A DNA stretch of 64,000 nucleotides, taken from contig JARWMV010000249.1 in assembly GCA_030998015.1 (NCBI GenBank), forward strand, positions 806,001-870,000, in the 5' to 3' direction. The notes beneath the pieces were generated by a model. The model saw nothing but the letters and a program-made list of their open reading frames with translations. It was not told the origin of the DNA and did no database searches. Positions 54,915-64,000 of this stretch are shown piece by piece. The number at the start of each line of letters is the position of its first letter. The stretch's first letter is position 1. The stretch is from Ceratorhiza oryzae-sativae (lineage: Eukaryota; Basidiomycota; Agaricomycetes; Cantharellales; Ceratobasidiaceae). A program made the translations under genes and the position numbers.

Positions 54915-57207
54915 TCAGATCTTACTCACCACTCTTCTCACCCCCTCTGCTGTTGGCCGCTTTTCGGGCTCATAGGCCCAGCACTGTTGAAGCAGCAGCC
55001 ATAAGGCATCCCCATCATTTGAGTCTGTGGGAATATGATCCATCGGGCGTTTAGGAATTGCTCCTTTTCCGATCACTGCAAACATCACAGCTAGCTCACT
55101 CATACCGGCCCACGGATGATCCCCAGTGATGGCTTCCTAGTGGAATTGATACCTAAGCAAACAAGATAACAACTAGTTTGAAAACTGACCAAGATTGTCT
55201 GGGGTGTAGTGAGCAATCGATCTACTGGGTTGCTTGCAATATCACTCACCATTCCCAGTGCATATATGTCTGCTGGGGCACTGGGAGGTCCGCCACTGAA
55301 TAACTCAGGCGCCTTTAAACAAAAGAAATTCAGAATTACGAATATATCTATGCGAAGCTCCCCCCACAGCCCACTGAGTTGAGAGCGTCTCTTTGGCAGA
55401 CGTTTTGGTAAACTGAAGGGTGTACTCTCGGAGAACAGCACTGCCAAAGTCGGCTAGCTGTGGAATGCCGTTCTTCGATATGAGTACATTTCCCTGAGGA
55501 AATTAATCACGTTTGTTAGAAGTAAGATGCAGTTACAAGGGCAACTTCTCACGCCTTTGAGATCGCCATGAATCTATTATGTGGTTGGTCCAGTAGTCAG
55601 AGAAGAAAAAAAAGCTGATGCAAGTTAGGCTACATACAACCCCGGATGCATGTAGGTATGAGAGGCCGTCTGCAATATATATGCTCTGGATTGTTCAAAT
55701 GGTTTCTGAGCGCAGCACATATTGAAGGATACGGATGGGGCTTACCAACTTGCAGCGATCGACTAGAGCATTGCGTTGTAAGTATTGAGGCAAATTTCCA
55801 TTCGACTCCCACGTGGCAACCATGCCAATCTGGCCTCGAAACATGGCTAATCCTAGCAGAGGTTGCACATTGACGTGTCGGCATTTCGACCAGACATATA
55901 GCTCTCGTGCGGCATGCTAGTAGGGTGTTGGAATAGCATACACGACAAATCAAAATTCTACCTTGAGATATTTTGGATCGTGCTCGCCCGAGCCCGTGTA
56001 GGGCCGCAAAGTCTTAATTGCCACTTCGGTCCCCCCTTTGAGCCTTCCCCTGAAAATGTCGCCAAATCCGCCAGCGGAAAACGGGTACTGGCCGCAGGCC
56101 GCAAGGTCAAGGTCATGAGTCACATTGGCGCAGCCATGGGCACCGAGAAGCTGCAGGATCTGCTCTGATGTCTGTAGCGAGATCGTGTACTCCATATTTA
56201 ATCATAGTATAGAATAGAAAGAACCTACGAACCGTTGTGCTCGTGATCTCAGCATCCAGGTGGCGGGAGGTCAGCGAGAGCGCATCCGCGTTGAGAGCTT
56301 GTGGTTGAATTCCAAGGCTCTGTACGCCCCAAATCTTTATAGTCTTATCTGAGGAGCCAGAAACGAGGCTTCTGCCATCTGGAGTGAAAACAACCGCCAA
56401 GACTTGGTTTCTGTGTTCGTGCAACGGCCCCATCTGCGGGGCGCCGGTCTCGACATCCCATACTCGTATAGTCTCGTCAAACGATCCGGAGGCAATGTAC
56501 CGGCCGTCAGGCGAGAACGCTACTGTGCAGATGCTACGTGTGCGTCCCTCTAGAGGATTACCTATTGCTTTGCCTGTAGATGCGTCCCAGATGCGAACTG
56601 AACAGTCGTCGGATCCGGAAGCAATACATAGACCATCAGGTGACAGCGCTACCGAGCGGACTCGATTCATATGGCCAATGCACTGGAAGAGCATGCGATG
56701 AGTTGCTGTATCATAAGCTTTAATGGTTTTGTCAGCGAGCCCGCCGAGAACAATGCTACCATCCAGCGAGATGGCCACTGAGTTTACTAAACTCCCTGCT
56801 CCAATCAGTGTGCCCTCTGCCCGGCCAGTACGTGTGTCCCACAAACGAATAGTGTGATCCCATGAACCGGATACGAGGAGTCGATCGTCGTGCGAGAACA
56901 TCACGGAAGTGACCGAGTTGATATGACCAGTGAGTGGCTTGAATTTTGCGCTACCAGTCTGGGAATCCCAGATACAGATAGTTTGATCGTCGGAGGAAGA
57001 GGCAAACTGGAGGCCATCGGAGGAGAATACTACGCAATTGACGAGGTCACGGCTTTTCGTGAGTGGGTGAAGTACTACCTCCCCGGTGTGGATATTCCAT
57101 ATCTGCACTTTTGATTCGATGGCAGCAGCAAGGTGGCGACCGTCCGGTGAGACCGCAAGCGATGATACTTTGCCGTTAGTACCCCATGTATCGATCAATT
57201 CCCCCAT
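54915..57207 (-). CDS. WD40-protein kinase fusion protein, 9 exons, intact
   Basis: Exons are 57207-56233, 56189-55962, 55916-55746, 55685-55638, 55573-55553, 55493-55368, 55312-55250, 55198-55190 and 55136-54915; total 1863 nt, 620 residues. Exon 1 is a WD40 propeller with about seven repeats (e.g. GHINSVTSVMFSHDDRLL, ASGSFDETIRVWD). The kinase domain follows: glycine loop SAGGFGDIFRG, VAIK lysine, a C-helix Glu (HAARELYVW), catalytic loop IHGDLKG, ADFG, TQWAAPELFSGG, PADIYALGM and the C-lobe CWAYEPEKRPT. HGDLKG rather than HRDLK is common in Agaricomycete TKL-type kinases. All key residues are present, so it should be active; the propeller presumably binds a partner or target. The gene faces the transposon nest with its 3' end. 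Confidence 0.85.
55553..55573 (-). other. 21-nt microexon encoding the kinase catalytic loop
   Basis: Seven codons, I-H-G-D-L-K-G, between a TAATAG acceptor and a GTGAGA donor. A further 9-nt exon (55190-55198, T-I-L) lies downstream. Both are required to join the conserved blocks in frame. Confidence 0.68.
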
Positions 57208-57377
57208 GGGTTATGCTGGCAATGTCAGGTAGGTAAGGCAGTCTAAGTCACACTGCATAAGAGCCATCATACGCATGCGGTGGATGGTTCTCAAAATAAG
57301 TGCGCTCACATTAAAGCTCTATGTGCTGCAAAAACCGATGGTGTAACAAAACAAGTGGAAAGGTCGTGGCGTAAATT

Positions 57378-57544
57378 GGCCAAAAGCCGAGAATCTAGCT
57401 AGCGCACAATAGCTCCAGATGTCAAAGTATACTTCTTAGCGCTCACTAGGTCAAGACCGGCGCTACCAGAATCTGGTGAGCGCTAAAAATCATACTTAGA
57501 CGCTGAGCTGCTAGTGCGCACTAGTCAGATTTTCGGTTTTTGGC
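57378..57544. mobile_element. Hairpin MITE-like element, copy 1
   Basis: About 167 bp whose ends are inverted repeats (GCCAAAAGCCGAGAATCTAG against GCCAAAAACCGAAAATCTGA), with further pairing inside (GCGCTCACTAG against GAGCGCT). It matches 61187-61366 in plan and sequence. No coding capacity. It lies upstream of the WD40-kinase gene. Confidence 0.62.
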
Positions 57545-57903
57545 TGGGAATAGCGTATGACAACATTCTGGGACATCGTTACACCGATGCCGTTTGGTCT
57601 CATCATACTGTGAATCTCCCGCTGGTTGTTTCATACATCGCCACACGGCTTTTCCTTTCCTCCATAATAGGTAGAGAGCAGCACGGATGCGATTACATAA
57701 GGACGGATAAAACTGGCGGATATTAAGCAATGAAATCGGGTACGCTCGTATAAATGCCGAACCCCGAAATTTTTGTGATTCTTAGTCCATATATGTATAC
57801 GCGTTGTGCACAGCTTATTTTATGGTGTCCAATAGACTGGATGCCCAAACGCGCCAGCGCATATAGTCACAGACACAATAAAATTCAACTCTAACCGGTA
57901 CAT

Positions 57904-59355
57904 ATGCCACCCACATCTGCCGGAATATGTGCGACATTTTCGACCTCTGGTAACAGAGGGGTCTCATACCAAGATTTAAGTGCTAGGGAAGGGGAGGAGG
58001 ACCGTACACTTAAGGTGTATCTCGGTTCAGATGAAGAACGCGAGGTGTATGAGGCGGAGATACTGGGCTTGCAGCTGAGACTGCGACTGTTGGAGACGGA
58101 GAGATGGCCTAGGGAAGATGTGGTGATATTTATGGATAATCAGGCAGTGGTGCGCACGCTGGAAGCGGGGAAGACGGAGCAGCTCTCGAACATGTTCTCT
58201 GACACGGTATCCCTAGTACGCAGGGTTACAAGAAGACACGACCACATACAGGTTGAGGCAAGATGGATACCGGGACACGAAGGGGTGGAAGGGAACGAAA
58301 GGCGGACTAAGCGTCAACAGAAGCTGGCCAAGGCAGCAGGAGCCCGGCCGAAGCGCTCTCAGAACATCTGAGAGGGCGAATACAAGCCAACCCTATGGTG
58401 GCCAAATGGGTGTTCCAAAAACGGCTGCTGCGAAGCTGGAAGGAGGAATTCGAAGATACAACGCGAAAAGAGAGACTACAGAACCTGAAACCAACGTACC
58501 CGTCACTCGAGTTCTTCGAGACCGCTAAGGCCCTCAGCAGGCGCGAGTTCGCAATACTAGTACAACTCCGGCTAGAACACTTTCCGATAGCGACATAACT
58601 CAATAGATTCAAGATCGTAGAGTCCCCGACCTGCCCAGATTTCGGCCCGCAAGATCAGGCGATTTTTCATGTGCTGATGACTTGCCCAAGGCACAAGGCA
58701 GAGCGCGCACTGAGAACACAAGAACTGGGAGATGCGTCGAGATCGTTTAGGGCGTTGCTGCAGCCAGGGAAGACTACCCCACACCTGATGCGATACTTGG
58801 AGCGAATCGGCCTATTATATAGGATAAAAGAAAAAACACAGAGAAATGAAGCTTCAGTATTATCGAAACGCGGGAGACTAGAGGCTAGAACATGAATGTA
58901 GTTGCATGGGAGGGCGCTCTGGGGCTCTAAAACAATCGAGAGGTCCGACGGCGGGTGGGGTAGGCTCTTCTGTCGGGCATTGCCCGGAGTATTAGGAAAC
59001 TGGCTGAGGGGCCGACGATGGTCTCACGCAGGGAGGTTTCACGGGGGCTAAGATACAATTCGAACTGCGAGGTACAGTGAGAAAGAAATACATGAAGAAA
59101 AGGAAGAAAAAACTATACCTTAGCTCAACTACAAAGGTAGGGAACTAAGGAAAGAAATTTTCACAAGGAGGACGCATTATATCAGATGTGAGCATACAAA
59201 AACAAACACACCGCATACGTGAACGGATATGATTGTAAATTCAACAGATGGGGCGGAGTAGAAAGCGGTCTCCTAAACCATAACGTGTTGTAACATCTTA
59301 AATAGCCGCGGGCTGGGCAGAGAGAATAAACTGGATTCCAAAAAAAAAAAAAAAA
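57904..59355 (+). pseudogene. 5'-truncated LINE with poly(A), RNase H and C-terminal region
   Basis: RNase H motifs are readable: EVYEAEILGLQLRLRLLE, VVIFMDNQAVVRTLE and ARWIPGHEGVEGNE. They are followed by a frame with KALSRREFAILVQLR and then a CP...H...CP stretch (QAIFHVLMTCPRHKAE), the usual ORF2 end. A stop near 58597 and the altered end of RNase H (NERRTKRQQKLA) show decay. 3' sequence with the dispersed repeat (59022-59246) leads to 16 A residues at 59340-59355. It belongs to a different LINE family from the large one. The 5' junction was not located. Confidence 0.68.
59022..59246. repeat. Dispersed repeat, copy 2 (LINE 3' end)
   Basis: Shares TCTCACGCAGGGAGG, CTTAGCTCAACTAC and the ATATGATTGT end with 7335-7628. 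Its place between LINE coding sequence and the poly(A) identifies it as a LINE 3' untranslated region. Confidence 0.6.
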
Positions 59356-60055
59356 GATCTAAGTGCCATCTTGGCGCAAAACGTGTCTGAAGACATCTGG
59401 TGTTGAAGATGCCCTATTGTAAGCCGGCCACATGAGAGTGCTCGCTTGACACCAACAGCCGATGCCGGTATCAATATCAGTTTTGTCAGCAATCAATAGT
59501 TGTTTAAGGTGCTCACTTGGTGCACCGAGATATGGAATTGCGAACTAGGCTAGCTGTGGTCTGCGCGACTGACCAAGTTCCGACTCCCAGTACTTCAGCG
59601 TCCCACCAAATGAATCAACAACCTGTGTCGAAACAGGCTACGTTGATAAATATTCCTCAATTGTACCAGAAGAATGAGACCGTTACTGATTGATTGGATG
59701 GTCATCTATCATCTGCTCATCCTAGAAAAGTGTTCAGATACCCAAGAGGCTAGCTGCTCTGTACTCACCTCATCTGTATTGCAAGCAGAGTGCGCATGGG
59801 TCCCTTCAAGGTGCTAATATCATGATAAATTGAAGGAGATGGTTTGATTATCATGGCGCATGCAACGTCAATACCTTCCTGTAACCATCCATTATCCCGA
59901 AGCCATTGTAGTTTGTATTTTCGGCACATTACTTTTATCAAGTTAGAACACGCCAATAGCCAATAAAGATAGATACGTACCGAATGCAATCCAATATATC
60001 TCAGAGTCTTTGAAAAGCCTTGGGTTATTTTTCCAGAACTAGTAAAGCAGAGTGT
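59356..60055 (-). pseudogene. hAT transposase C-terminal relic
   Basis: Right to left in broken frames it reads SEIYWIAFG, RKYKLQWLRDNGWLQEGID, FGGTLKYWESELGQ, then SAVGVKRALSCGRLTIGHL, matching the hAT dimerisation region (family pattern S-x-x-x-E-R-x-F-S-x-G-R). Lesions include a stop in the YWESEL block. The left edge is the poly(A) of the truncated LINE, inserted just after KMALRS, so the LINE jumped into the hAT gene. It is unrelated in position to the hAT-like element at 25.6 kb. Confidence 0.58.
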
Positions 60056-61186
60056 GCTGCAACCCGAATGATTAGGCTAAGCTGGTTTCCTTCATCTTCA
60101 CGAGCTATCCCCAGCCGTCGAGGCATTTGCAGAAAAAAAGGGTATGTCCTCATGAAGCAGCGACTGGTCAGACTACGAGAACAGAAGGCTAACCTCCTTG
60201 AATACCGAGTGATTTGTATGTATCAAGCTTCCAAATCGCTCTCAACCAACCCTTGGGGTCCATATAATCAGTTCTACACAAACTCGTAGTTTGCGGTGGC
60301 TTTCTCCCTGCGAGCAGGCCCGTCGCGCGAGTACAAAACCAGATCATGCACTGGCTAATCGGGCCCTGATTCCATCTCGAAGCGCCGTGCTAAAGCATGG
60401 TAGATGCGCCAAGAGAGCACGCCGAAATGATACTCTATGTATGAACCTCGCGTTATATACCGCATACATTTATTGGCTCCGTTGAGGGGCTAATAGATAT
60501 CGATGTATTGTGGCGGCTGTCTAGTACATGCCCCGCGCCTAGTGAATCGATTCCTGTTGGAAGTAGGCGCAGTGGATTGACTAGAACATGACGATATTCG
60601 ATGTATCCAGTACAGCGCATATATGCAATACAAGACAACAGACGGAAAGTAACAAGGGAGCGACAGCGATAATAGTAAGAAAGATAGGAGACGGAAACTG
60701 TACGAAGGTTAAGCGCTACACAACAGTAACCGAGGCTAGATTTTGTATCTACAACAATTTCACTCAGCTAAAATATTTGTATCATTTTCACTACCAGTAT
60801 CTTCAGCGATACCTCCTTGTAGCTTTTCCATACTCGCTGTGTTTTTGTCGATACTTATTGTTGCTACATTGCCACAGTTGAATCGGTGTCGTCGGGGAGC
60901 TGTTCTCACTGTCTTTTAGTTCGACGCTAAGGGCTATCGAGGTCGTCGGGTGATAGAGGGGGAAATATGATATCGCAGTAGAGTGTTCCGGAGCGTGGTA
61001 CAGGCTATACCGTCGACTAGCTGTACGACAACCAGGCTGCAATCCGCGACTGCGACTGTTTAAGTATCATCTTCGGCGACCTGGCCGCGTCATCTCCATA
61101 TATACATGTATGGTATACAGGGGCGTTGGTGCAAAGGATACGATGATATCGTCAAAGAAGGTCCCCGCGAACCGAAAGGCGACTCG
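60056..61186. other. No recognised gene
   Basis: Short frames only on both strands; no motif, exon pattern or transposon end recognised before the second hairpin element. Confidence 0.45.
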
Positions 61187-61366
61187 GCCAAAACCCGAAT
61201 ATCCAGCTAGCGTGTAGTAACGCCGCAAAGTCTAACAATGCTTTTTGCGCGCTTACTAGATCCCGGTAGCGCTCGTAGCGCGTGCTACTTCGGGTCTTAC
61301 GAGCGCTCAAAAGCATCGTTAGACCTGTGGAGCTAGTTCACGCGGACTAGATATCCGGGGTTTGGC
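61187..61366. mobile_element. Hairpin MITE-like element, copy 2
   Basis: About 180 bp with terminal inverted repeats (GCCAAAACCCGAATATCCAG against GCCAAACCCCGGATATCTAG) and an inner stem-loop (TCTAACAATGCTTTT against AAAAGCATCGTTAGA). It shares plan and about two thirds of its terminal sequence with 57378-57544. Confidence 0.62.
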
Positions 61367-61724
61367 TGAGGACGTGTTTAGGCGCCAATGGAAAAAAGAA
61401 TGAAGTCGGGCTGACAGCACCCACTATAATCGATGAAAAGATGTGCAGGGAGGGGTGTTTGCCGACAAGTGATGATAATCATACTGAAGTGGCTCCACCG
61501 CCCCGCACAATGAGCTACGGCCCCCAAGTTACAATAGCACAACTCGTTTTCATAGCAATGAGAACATAGACTTAGAGAGACAACAGATATACACGGGCTC
61601 ATGACCACTTCAAAGCACGACCCCAGCAAGCGGGATAGATATGCACGGATTATGCATATGCTTCTTTCGTCTCTGTGAGAGAGTTGCCAAACGGGCGAAA
61701 CAGTGCCTGCTTACAAGATGATCA

Positions 61725-61829
61725 CTATGCAATAGTGCAGTTCTTCACCGATTGTGAAGAGCCGTTCTCCATGTCGACCGGACCGCTGGGTGCCTCGATC
61801 GCATTGTTCATGATTTGGATGGAGTCCAT
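61725..61829 (-). CDS. Putative lipopeptide pheromone precursor, left copy (CaaX box)
   Basis: 34 codons, exact mirror of the gene at 62793-62897. The peptide starts MDSIQIMNN, has Glu-Asn at residues 21-22 and ends V-K-N-C-T-I-A-stop, a C-terminal CaaX farnesylation box. A TATA box (61925-61930) lies 96-101 bases upstream. Transcription would run outward, away from its twin. Basidiomycete mating-pheromone precursors are short, intronless and end in CaaX; a charged pair such as E-N or E-R usually marks the N-terminal cut. No pheromone receptor gene is visible in the window, so the role is inferred. Confidence 0.5.
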   Translation of the reverse strand: MDSIQIMNNAIEAPSGPVDMENGSSQSVKNCTIA

Positions 61830-61924
61830 GATAGTACAGTTCACTTGGGTAGTAGGAGTATGGTAAAGGGCTTGAATGGTTAGGAGAGGAATGCCTGATG
61901 TCGAAGCAGACGCATTAGGTTGAG

Positions 61925-61930
61925 TTTATA
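61925..61930 (-). promoter_or_regulatory. TATA box of the left CaaX-peptide gene
   Basis: TATAAA on the minus strand, mirrored exactly at 62692-62697, followed by a CT-rich leader to the ATG. Confidence 0.55.
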
Positions 61931-62691
61931 TACGTTCGGCGACGCAAGATGCTCAGGCTGGGCGACATCTCTTCGGGTTGGGACCGTTGAAAACCAGAGA
62001 GGTGCGACCGTGGTCTGCAATGGCCGAGCACCCGAGGTCCTGTCCGACGTCTGTAGGAAATAGGCTAAGTAAGGTTTCGATCGAGTCTGGCTCACAATGG
62101 TACATGCGTTGCACCGAATAGGAAGGAAGAGCTTGTCGGTCAAGAACGCCGGCAGAACAGCTGATTCTGGGGCGATGGAGGGTGCAAAATCCATTCCGCC
62201 CTAACTCTGACATGGACGCGAGACACTCGGGTGCGGATGCCCAGGTCTGCTTGCACCACATGTCAGAGACATACGCGGATAGCTCCCGATATAGCTTAAA
62301 TAGACACGACATTGTTTGGGTACCGGACCCCAGAGACCCTTATTCATGTTTGTCTCTGACATGTGGTGCAAGCAGACCTGGGCATCCGCACCCGAGTGTC
62401 TCGCGTCCATGTCAGAGTTAGGGCGGAATGGATTTTGCACCCTCCATCGCCCCAGAATCAGCTGTTCTGCCGGCGTTCTTGACCGACAAGCTCTTCCTTC
62501 CTATTCGGTGCAACGCATGTACCATTGTGAGCCAGACTCGATCGAAACCTTACTTAGCCTATTTCCTACAGACGTCGGACAGGACCTCGGGTGCTCGGCC
62601 ATTGCAGACCACGGTCGCACCTCTCTGGTTTTCAACGGTCCCAACCCGAAGAGATGTCGCCCAGCCTGAGCATCTTGCGTCGCCGAACGTA

Positions 62692-62697
62692 TATAAA
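62692..62697 (+). promoter_or_regulatory. TATA box of the right CaaX-peptide gene
   Basis: TATAAA, 101 bases before the ATG; the intervening leader is pyrimidine-rich (CATTCCTCTCC, CCATACTCCTACTACC), as in strongly expressed fungal genes. Confidence 0.55.
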
Positions 62698-62792
62698 CTC
62701 AACCTAATGCGTCTGCTTCGACATCAGGCATTCCTCTCCTAACCATTCAAGCCCTTTACCATACTCCTACTACCCAAGTGAACTGTACTATC

Positions 62793-62897
62793 ATGGACTC
62801 CATCCAAATCATGAACAATGCGATCGAGGCACCCAGCGGTCCGGTCGACATGGAGAACGGCTCTTCACAATCGGTGAAGAACTGCACTATTGCATAG
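62793..62897 (+). CDS. Putative lipopeptide pheromone precursor, right copy (CaaX box)
   Basis: 34 residues: MDSIQIMNN at the start, E-N at 21-22, then G-S-S-Q-S-V-K-N and the C-terminal box C-T-I-A before TAG. A Cys followed by two small/aliphatic residues and Ala predicts farnesylation and carboxymethylation; cleavage near E-N would leave a ~9-residue lipopeptide. The MDS start, small size and strong TATA/CT-rich leader agree with mating-pheromone precursors of mushrooms and relatives. The window holds no STE3-type receptor, which would normally be close by and could lie beyond 64 kb. An alternative spliced reading (donor GTGAAG inside codon 28) would lose the CaaX box and gives nothing recognisable. 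Confidence 0.52.
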   Translation: MDSIQIMNNAIEAPSGPVDMENGSSQSVKNCTIA

Positions 62898-63059
62898 TGA
62901 TCATCTTGTAAGCAGGCACTGTTTCGCCCGTTTGGCAACTCTCTCACAGAGACGAAAGAAGCATATGCATAATCCGTGCATATCTATCCCGCTTGCTGGG
63001 GTCGTGCTTTGAAGCGGTCATGAGCCCGTGTATATCTGTTGTCTCTCTAAGTCTATGTT

Positions 63060-64000
63060 ACGTGTTGCACCATAAAGTACCAATTCATGGCCGCCGCTTC
63101 AGATTATTTCGGCGTGACATCTAGTATTCGACAGCCTAAGTACCGATAGCCTTTCCTTAGCCTACTGAATATTTTGATTGGGGTGGCCTGAGGAGTCTAA
63201 TACGCTCCCGCATTTGTGACGGCGGGTGTTTGCTTCTAATATCAACACTTTGGGAATATTTTTTTGTATTCAATCGTTAATATTCTCTGGGTTTGGCCGT
63301 TTGGTGCTCTGGTGGCCTCTGAGCCCCGGGCCACCGACAAGAGGCCAGATTAACCCAACATCGGATTGTTTCTCCCACCTTCTCCGCTCTAGTTTGTTTA
63401 TTATTCTAAATGGAACTATGTAATACAGACTTAAATTCATATTTATAAAATTAAGGCTCCGAGTTGCTGATCACGAGTAGTGGAATGTGCATTGACCTCT
63501 TGCCAAGATGAGTGCCTGGCTTAACGCATCCCTCCACCAGTGTATGCTATATACATATTATGGCCAGCGACTTGCTGCTATCGCGCACAAATAATTATGG
63601 AATACAATTAATAGGTATACATTTGTGTCACGGTGTTCCGCACAATCGTCTCGCGATGTATGACATTGATTGCCCAATACGCCTCTCGGCCGGCTGCGGA
63701 TGCAAACTCGACTGGGGTCTATTGCCATCACCTACCCTTGCACTCAGCAAGCGTACCGCGTTCTCGGGACGGCTCGACAGAATCCTGGCTTTTCTTGGAT
63801 GATTTATTCTATTCGGAAGATGTGGAAACTGGAATCTAAGGGCTCATTTGCCCAACATTGTCTCTCTGGTCGGCAAATTTCCAGATTCTCGTGCTGTGCA
63901 CAGCTAAACGGTGCTAATACACGAGTGGAGCCAGCAGATATTACTACAGCGTGTTTTACATGCACTGGATTCAGCTCGATTATACTGTCTCTAACTAAAT
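63060..64000. other. No recognised gene up to the window end
   Basis: Frames of 65-96 codons exist on the plus strand (63226-63839) without motifs. Searching by eye for seven-helix (STE3-like) or homeodomain patterns gave nothing. Confidence 0.4.

Larger units (their letters stand above)
61563..62271. repeat. Left arm of a 1.5 kb near-perfect inverted repeat
   Basis: 709 bases identical, in reverse complement, to 62351-63059; I find one mismatch (61607 against 63015). The arms are separated by a 79-bp unique spacer (62272-62350). It holds the minus-strand copy of the CaaX-peptide gene and its promoter. The same-strand frames of 63 and 104 codons in the arms are shadows of this duplication. 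Confidence 0.95.
62351..63059. repeat. Right arm of the near-perfect inverted repeat
   Basis: 709 bases, partner of 61563-62271. Homology ends sharply at 63059 (next base differs) and at the spacer edge 62350. Confidence 0.95.

Noticed and set aside
61880..62742. Mirrored open frames of 104-119 codons in the palindrome arms
   Set aside because: They overlap the promoter and leader of the CaaX-peptide genes, have no motif, and exist twice only because the arms are duplicated.
62351..62792. Pheromone response element in the palindrome promoter
   Set aside because: The closest match to the smut-type element (ACAAAGGGA) is GTAAAGGGC; too weak and outside the expected place.
61675..62947. 63-codon frame antisense to the CaaX peptide (both arms)
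   Set aside because: It is the complement of the peptide ORF and its leader, with no start context or homology to support it.
1..64000. CRISPR arrays, bacterial operons, rRNA or tRNA genes
   Set aside because: No spaced direct repeats of that type and no tRNA cloverleaf or rRNA sequence recognised; the window is eukaryotic with spliceosomal introns.

Overview
The window is nuclear DNA of a filamentous basidiomycete. Host genes are cut by many 42-79 bp GT-AG introns. The gene families (arrestin-like, F-box with long C-terminal domain, WD40-kinase fusion, membrane P450) and the fungal Tad-like LINEs and self-priming chromoviruses fit an Agaricomycete. The mix is most like Rhizoctonia/Ceratobasidium, but that is a family-level impression and not a proven species call.

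Layout. 0.8-24 kb is host sequence: a probable DUF6533-like membrane protein, an intact 5-exon arrestin-like gene, an intact F-box gene with a decayed paralogue beside it, a Gfo/Idh/MocA oxidoreductase and a Ser/Thr-rich single-pass membrane protein (both with single-base frame lesions), an unrecognised gene, and an intact 10-exon cytochrome P450. 23.6-54.5 kb is a nest of transposons: Tc1 copies split by a hAT-like element that holds a solo LTR; a ~6.6 kb LINE with a 16-bp target duplication; two nearly fresh Ty3/gypsy chromoviruses inserted into that LINE; and an old gypsy copy almost devoid of CpG, broken by three solo LTRs. 54.9-57.2 kb is an intact 9-exon WD40-protein kinase gene. 57.4-61.4 kb holds two hairpin MITEs, a 5'-truncated LINE with poly(A) and a hAT transposase relic. 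61.56-63.06 kb is a near-perfect inverted repeat (709-bp arms, 79-bp spacer). Each arm carries a TATA box and an identical 34-codon ORF ending in a CaaX box (CTIA), read outwards; I interpret these as twin lipopeptide mating-pheromone precursor genes.

Most striking points: the palindromic CaaX-peptide pair; AUG-free leaders in both young chromoviruses (1.37 kb and 0.6 kb), one of which holds methionine-less zinc-knuckle and coiled-coil reading frames; self-priming R/PBS pairing in both; complete loss of CpG over 1.8 kb of the old gypsy copy; and microexons of 14, 21 and 9 nt encoding catalytic motifs of the P450 and the kinase.
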